A stretch of DNA of 64,000 nt from Streptomyces rimosus (GTDB lineage: Bacteria; Actinomycetota; Actinomycetes; Streptomycetales; Streptomycetaceae). This document shows, one piece after another, positions 62,790 to 64,000 of this stretch. The notes beneath the pieces are model-generated. The model ran no database searches, was not told the DNA's origin, and was given only the letters and a program-made list of their open reading frames with translations. The DNA lies in NCBI RefSeq assembly GCF_008704655.1, contig NZ_CP023688.1, positions 6,888,001-6,952,000 on the forward strand. Direction: 5' to 3'. The stretch's first letter is position 1. Each line of letters opens with the position of its first letter. Both the position numbers and the translations under genes were made by a program.

Positions 62790-64000
62790 GTGACGACCAT
62801 CACCCCCGACCCCGGGAACCGCTCCGGGACCCGGCCCTCACTTCGCCCCGAGGGCGCCGCGCCCGGTACGCTCACCGCCGTGTCACACGCTGATCAGTCC
62901 CACAACGCCCAGAAGGACGCCGCCGGGAAATTCCCGGGAGCGCCCCGCCCAGAGCGGGTCCGTCCCACCCCCCTGACGGACCTCGCCGAGCAGTTGGGCA
63001 CCTCGGTGCCGGCCGCGGCGGACGCCGCCGATACCGCCGTCACCGGCATCACCCACGACTCACGGGCCGTGCGCCCCGGTGACGTCTACGCCGCGCTGCC
63101 CGGTGCCCGCTTCCACGGCGCCGACTTCGCGGGCCAGGCGGCCGACCTCGGCGCCGCGGCGGTCCTGACCGACCCGGCGGGCCGTGAGCGCGCCGCCGCC
63201 ACCGGACTGCCCGTCCTGGTCGTGGACGAGCCGCGGGCCCGGATGGGCGCGCTCGCCGTCTCGATCTACGGGGACCCGGGCCAGGACCTCCTCCAGATCG
63301 GCATCACCGGCACCTCCGGCAAGACCACCACCGCGTACCTGATCGACGGCGGGCTGCGGGCCGCCGCCGAGAAGTCCGGCGGCGGGAAGACGGGGCTCAT
63401 CGGCACCGTCGAGTCCCGTATCGGCGACGAGCGCCTGAAGTCCGAGCGCACCACCCCCGAGGCCACCGACCTCCAGGCGCTGTTCGCCGTCATGCGCGAG
63501 CGCGGCGTGCGCGCGGTGACCATGGAGGTCTCCAGCCACGCGCTGGTCCTCGGCCGCGTCGACGGCTGCGTCTTCGACGTCGCGATCTTCAACAACCTCA
63601 GCCCGGAGCACATGGAGTTCCACTCCGGGATGGAGGACTACTTCCAGGCCAAGGCCCAGCTGTTCACCAAGGCCCGCAGCAAGGCCGGCGTGGTCAACAT
63701 CGACGACGAGTACGGCAAGCGGCTGGCCGCCGGCGAGTCCGAGGTGCCGGTCACCACGTTCTCCGCCGAGGGCCACCCGGACGCCGACTGGCGCGCCGCC
63801 GACGTCGAGGTCGGCGCGCTCGGCTCCACCTTCACCGTGCTGGGCCCCGACGGCGTGTCCGTACGGGCCGCCGCGCCCATCCCGGGCCCCTTCAACGTCG
63901 CCAACGCGCTGGCCGCCATCACGGCCCTGGCCGTGGCCGGCGTGGACCCGCAGACCGCCGCCGACGGCGTCGCCGCGGTGCCCGGCGTCCCCGGCCGCCT
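62790..64000 (+). CDS. murE: UDP-MurNAc-tripeptide synthetase MurE, N-terminal part
   Basis: Open to the window edge, 403 codons visible. A 65-residue variable N-terminus precedes the Mur N-domain (TPLTDLAEQLG, VTGITHDSRAVRPGDVYAALPG). The ATP-binding motif is GITGTSGKTTTAYL, followed by EVSSHALVLGRVDG and FNNLSPEHMEFHSGMEDYFQAKAQLF. The enzyme adds diaminopimelate to UDP-MurNAc-L-Ala-D-Glu; in Streptomyces this is the LL isomer, though the specificity loop is beyond the edge. Start GTG 62790 was chosen for proximity to ftsI; an in-frame GTG at 62880 is an alternative. Confidence 0.93.
   Translation, partial: MTTITPDPGNRSGTRPSLRPEGAAPGTLTAVSHADQSHNAQKDAAGKFPGAPRPERVRPTPLTDLAEQLGTSVPAAADAADTAVTGITHDSRAVRPGDVYAALPGARFHGADFAGQAADLGAAAVLTDPAGRERAAATGLPVLVVDEPRARMGALAVSIYGDPGQDLLQIGITGTSGKTTTAYLIDGGLRAAAEKSGGGKTGLIGTVESRIGDERLKSERTTPEATDLQALFAVMRERGVRAVTMEVSSHALVLGRVDGCVFDVAIFNNLSPEHMEFHSGMEDYFQAKAQLFTKARSKAGVVNIDDEYGKRLAAGESEVPVTTFSAEGHPDADWRAADVEVGALGSTFTVLGPDGVSVRAAAPIPGPFNVANALAAITALAVAGVDPQTAADGVAAVPGVPGR
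62867..62872 (+). promoter_or_regulatory. possible internal -10 for a leaderless murE transcript
   Basis: TACGCT ends 7 bases before an in-frame GTG at 62880, the same arrangement as at other leaderless genes in the window. Transcription from here would give MurE shorter by 30 residues, without loss of the conserved domain. Confidence 0.35.

Overview
The window is a very GC-rich, densely packed stretch of a Streptomyces-type actinomycete chromosome. Pointers are the strong third-position GC bias, GTG and TTG starts, many very short or overlapping gene junctions, families largely confined to this group (DUF3040, DUF5304, SAV_6107-type HEPN, the MacRS-like two-component pair) and the right edge of a division and cell-wall cluster (rsmH, ftsL-like, ftsI, murE). 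From memory of the families, gene content and order run broadly collinear, in inverted orientation, with the Mycobacterium tuberculosis block Rv2158c (murE) to Rv2190c (NlpC/P60). Recognisable counterparts are murE, pbpB/ftsI, the ftsL-like gene, rsmH, DUF3040, the PASTA or PknL-like kinase, the Rv2175c-like DNA-binding protein, class II DAHP synthase, PlsC, the ArsA-like ATPase, the SRPBCC protein, FadD15, PimB and NlpC/P60. No phage, insertion sequence, CRISPR array, tRNA or rRNA was seen, so this is core chromosome.

Layout. 1-4.8 kb: envelope end, with a NYN-domain protein and two coiled-coil NlpC/P60 hydrolases, the first behind a structured leader resembling a shortened c-di-AMP (ydaO) riboswitch. 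4.8-19.9 kb: a metallopeptidase-like lipoprotein, mannosyltransferase-type GT87, PimB, acyl-CoA ligase, phosphoesterase, SRPBCC plus ArsA-like ATPase, glucokinase, two hydrolases and PlsC, a lipid and phosphoinositol-mannoside flavoured block. 19.9-24.4 kb: a histidine kinase/response regulator pair like MacS/MacR, a phosphofructokinase carrying the residues of the pyrophosphate-dependent type, and a D-2-hydroxyacid dehydrogenase. 24.4-30.3 kb: aromatic amino acid supply, with a fused TrpE-TrpG behind a Trp-codon attenuator and class II DAHP synthase. 30.3-33.5 kb: iron storage (Bfd and Bfr with an iron box), a molybdopterin oxidoreductase and endonuclease IV.

33.6-41.9 kb: a four-PASTA Ser/Thr kinase, the thiOSG operon behind a TPP riboswitch, thiE and metF. 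42-49.4 kb: membrane and transport genes, a phytoene-desaturase-like flavoprotein, a DUF4126 gene with a MacR-like operator, and an autoregulated ATPase/YhgE-type permease/TetR operon. 49.6-58.4 kb: small cytoplasmic proteins, then a MoxR, DUF58 and TgpA-type transglutaminase operon containing a tandem duplication, and a beta-carbonic anhydrase. 58.6-64 kb: start of the division cluster, whose promoter carries 10-bp-spaced GTGG repeats although no mraZ gene is present.

The functional theme is wall growth and division: hydrolases, PASTA kinase, MoxR/DUF58/transglutaminase, FtsI and MurE, with central metabolism and cofactor genes interleaved. A recurrent regulatory style is a TAnnnT hexamer ending 6-8 bases before the start codon, the signature expected of leaderless transcripts.
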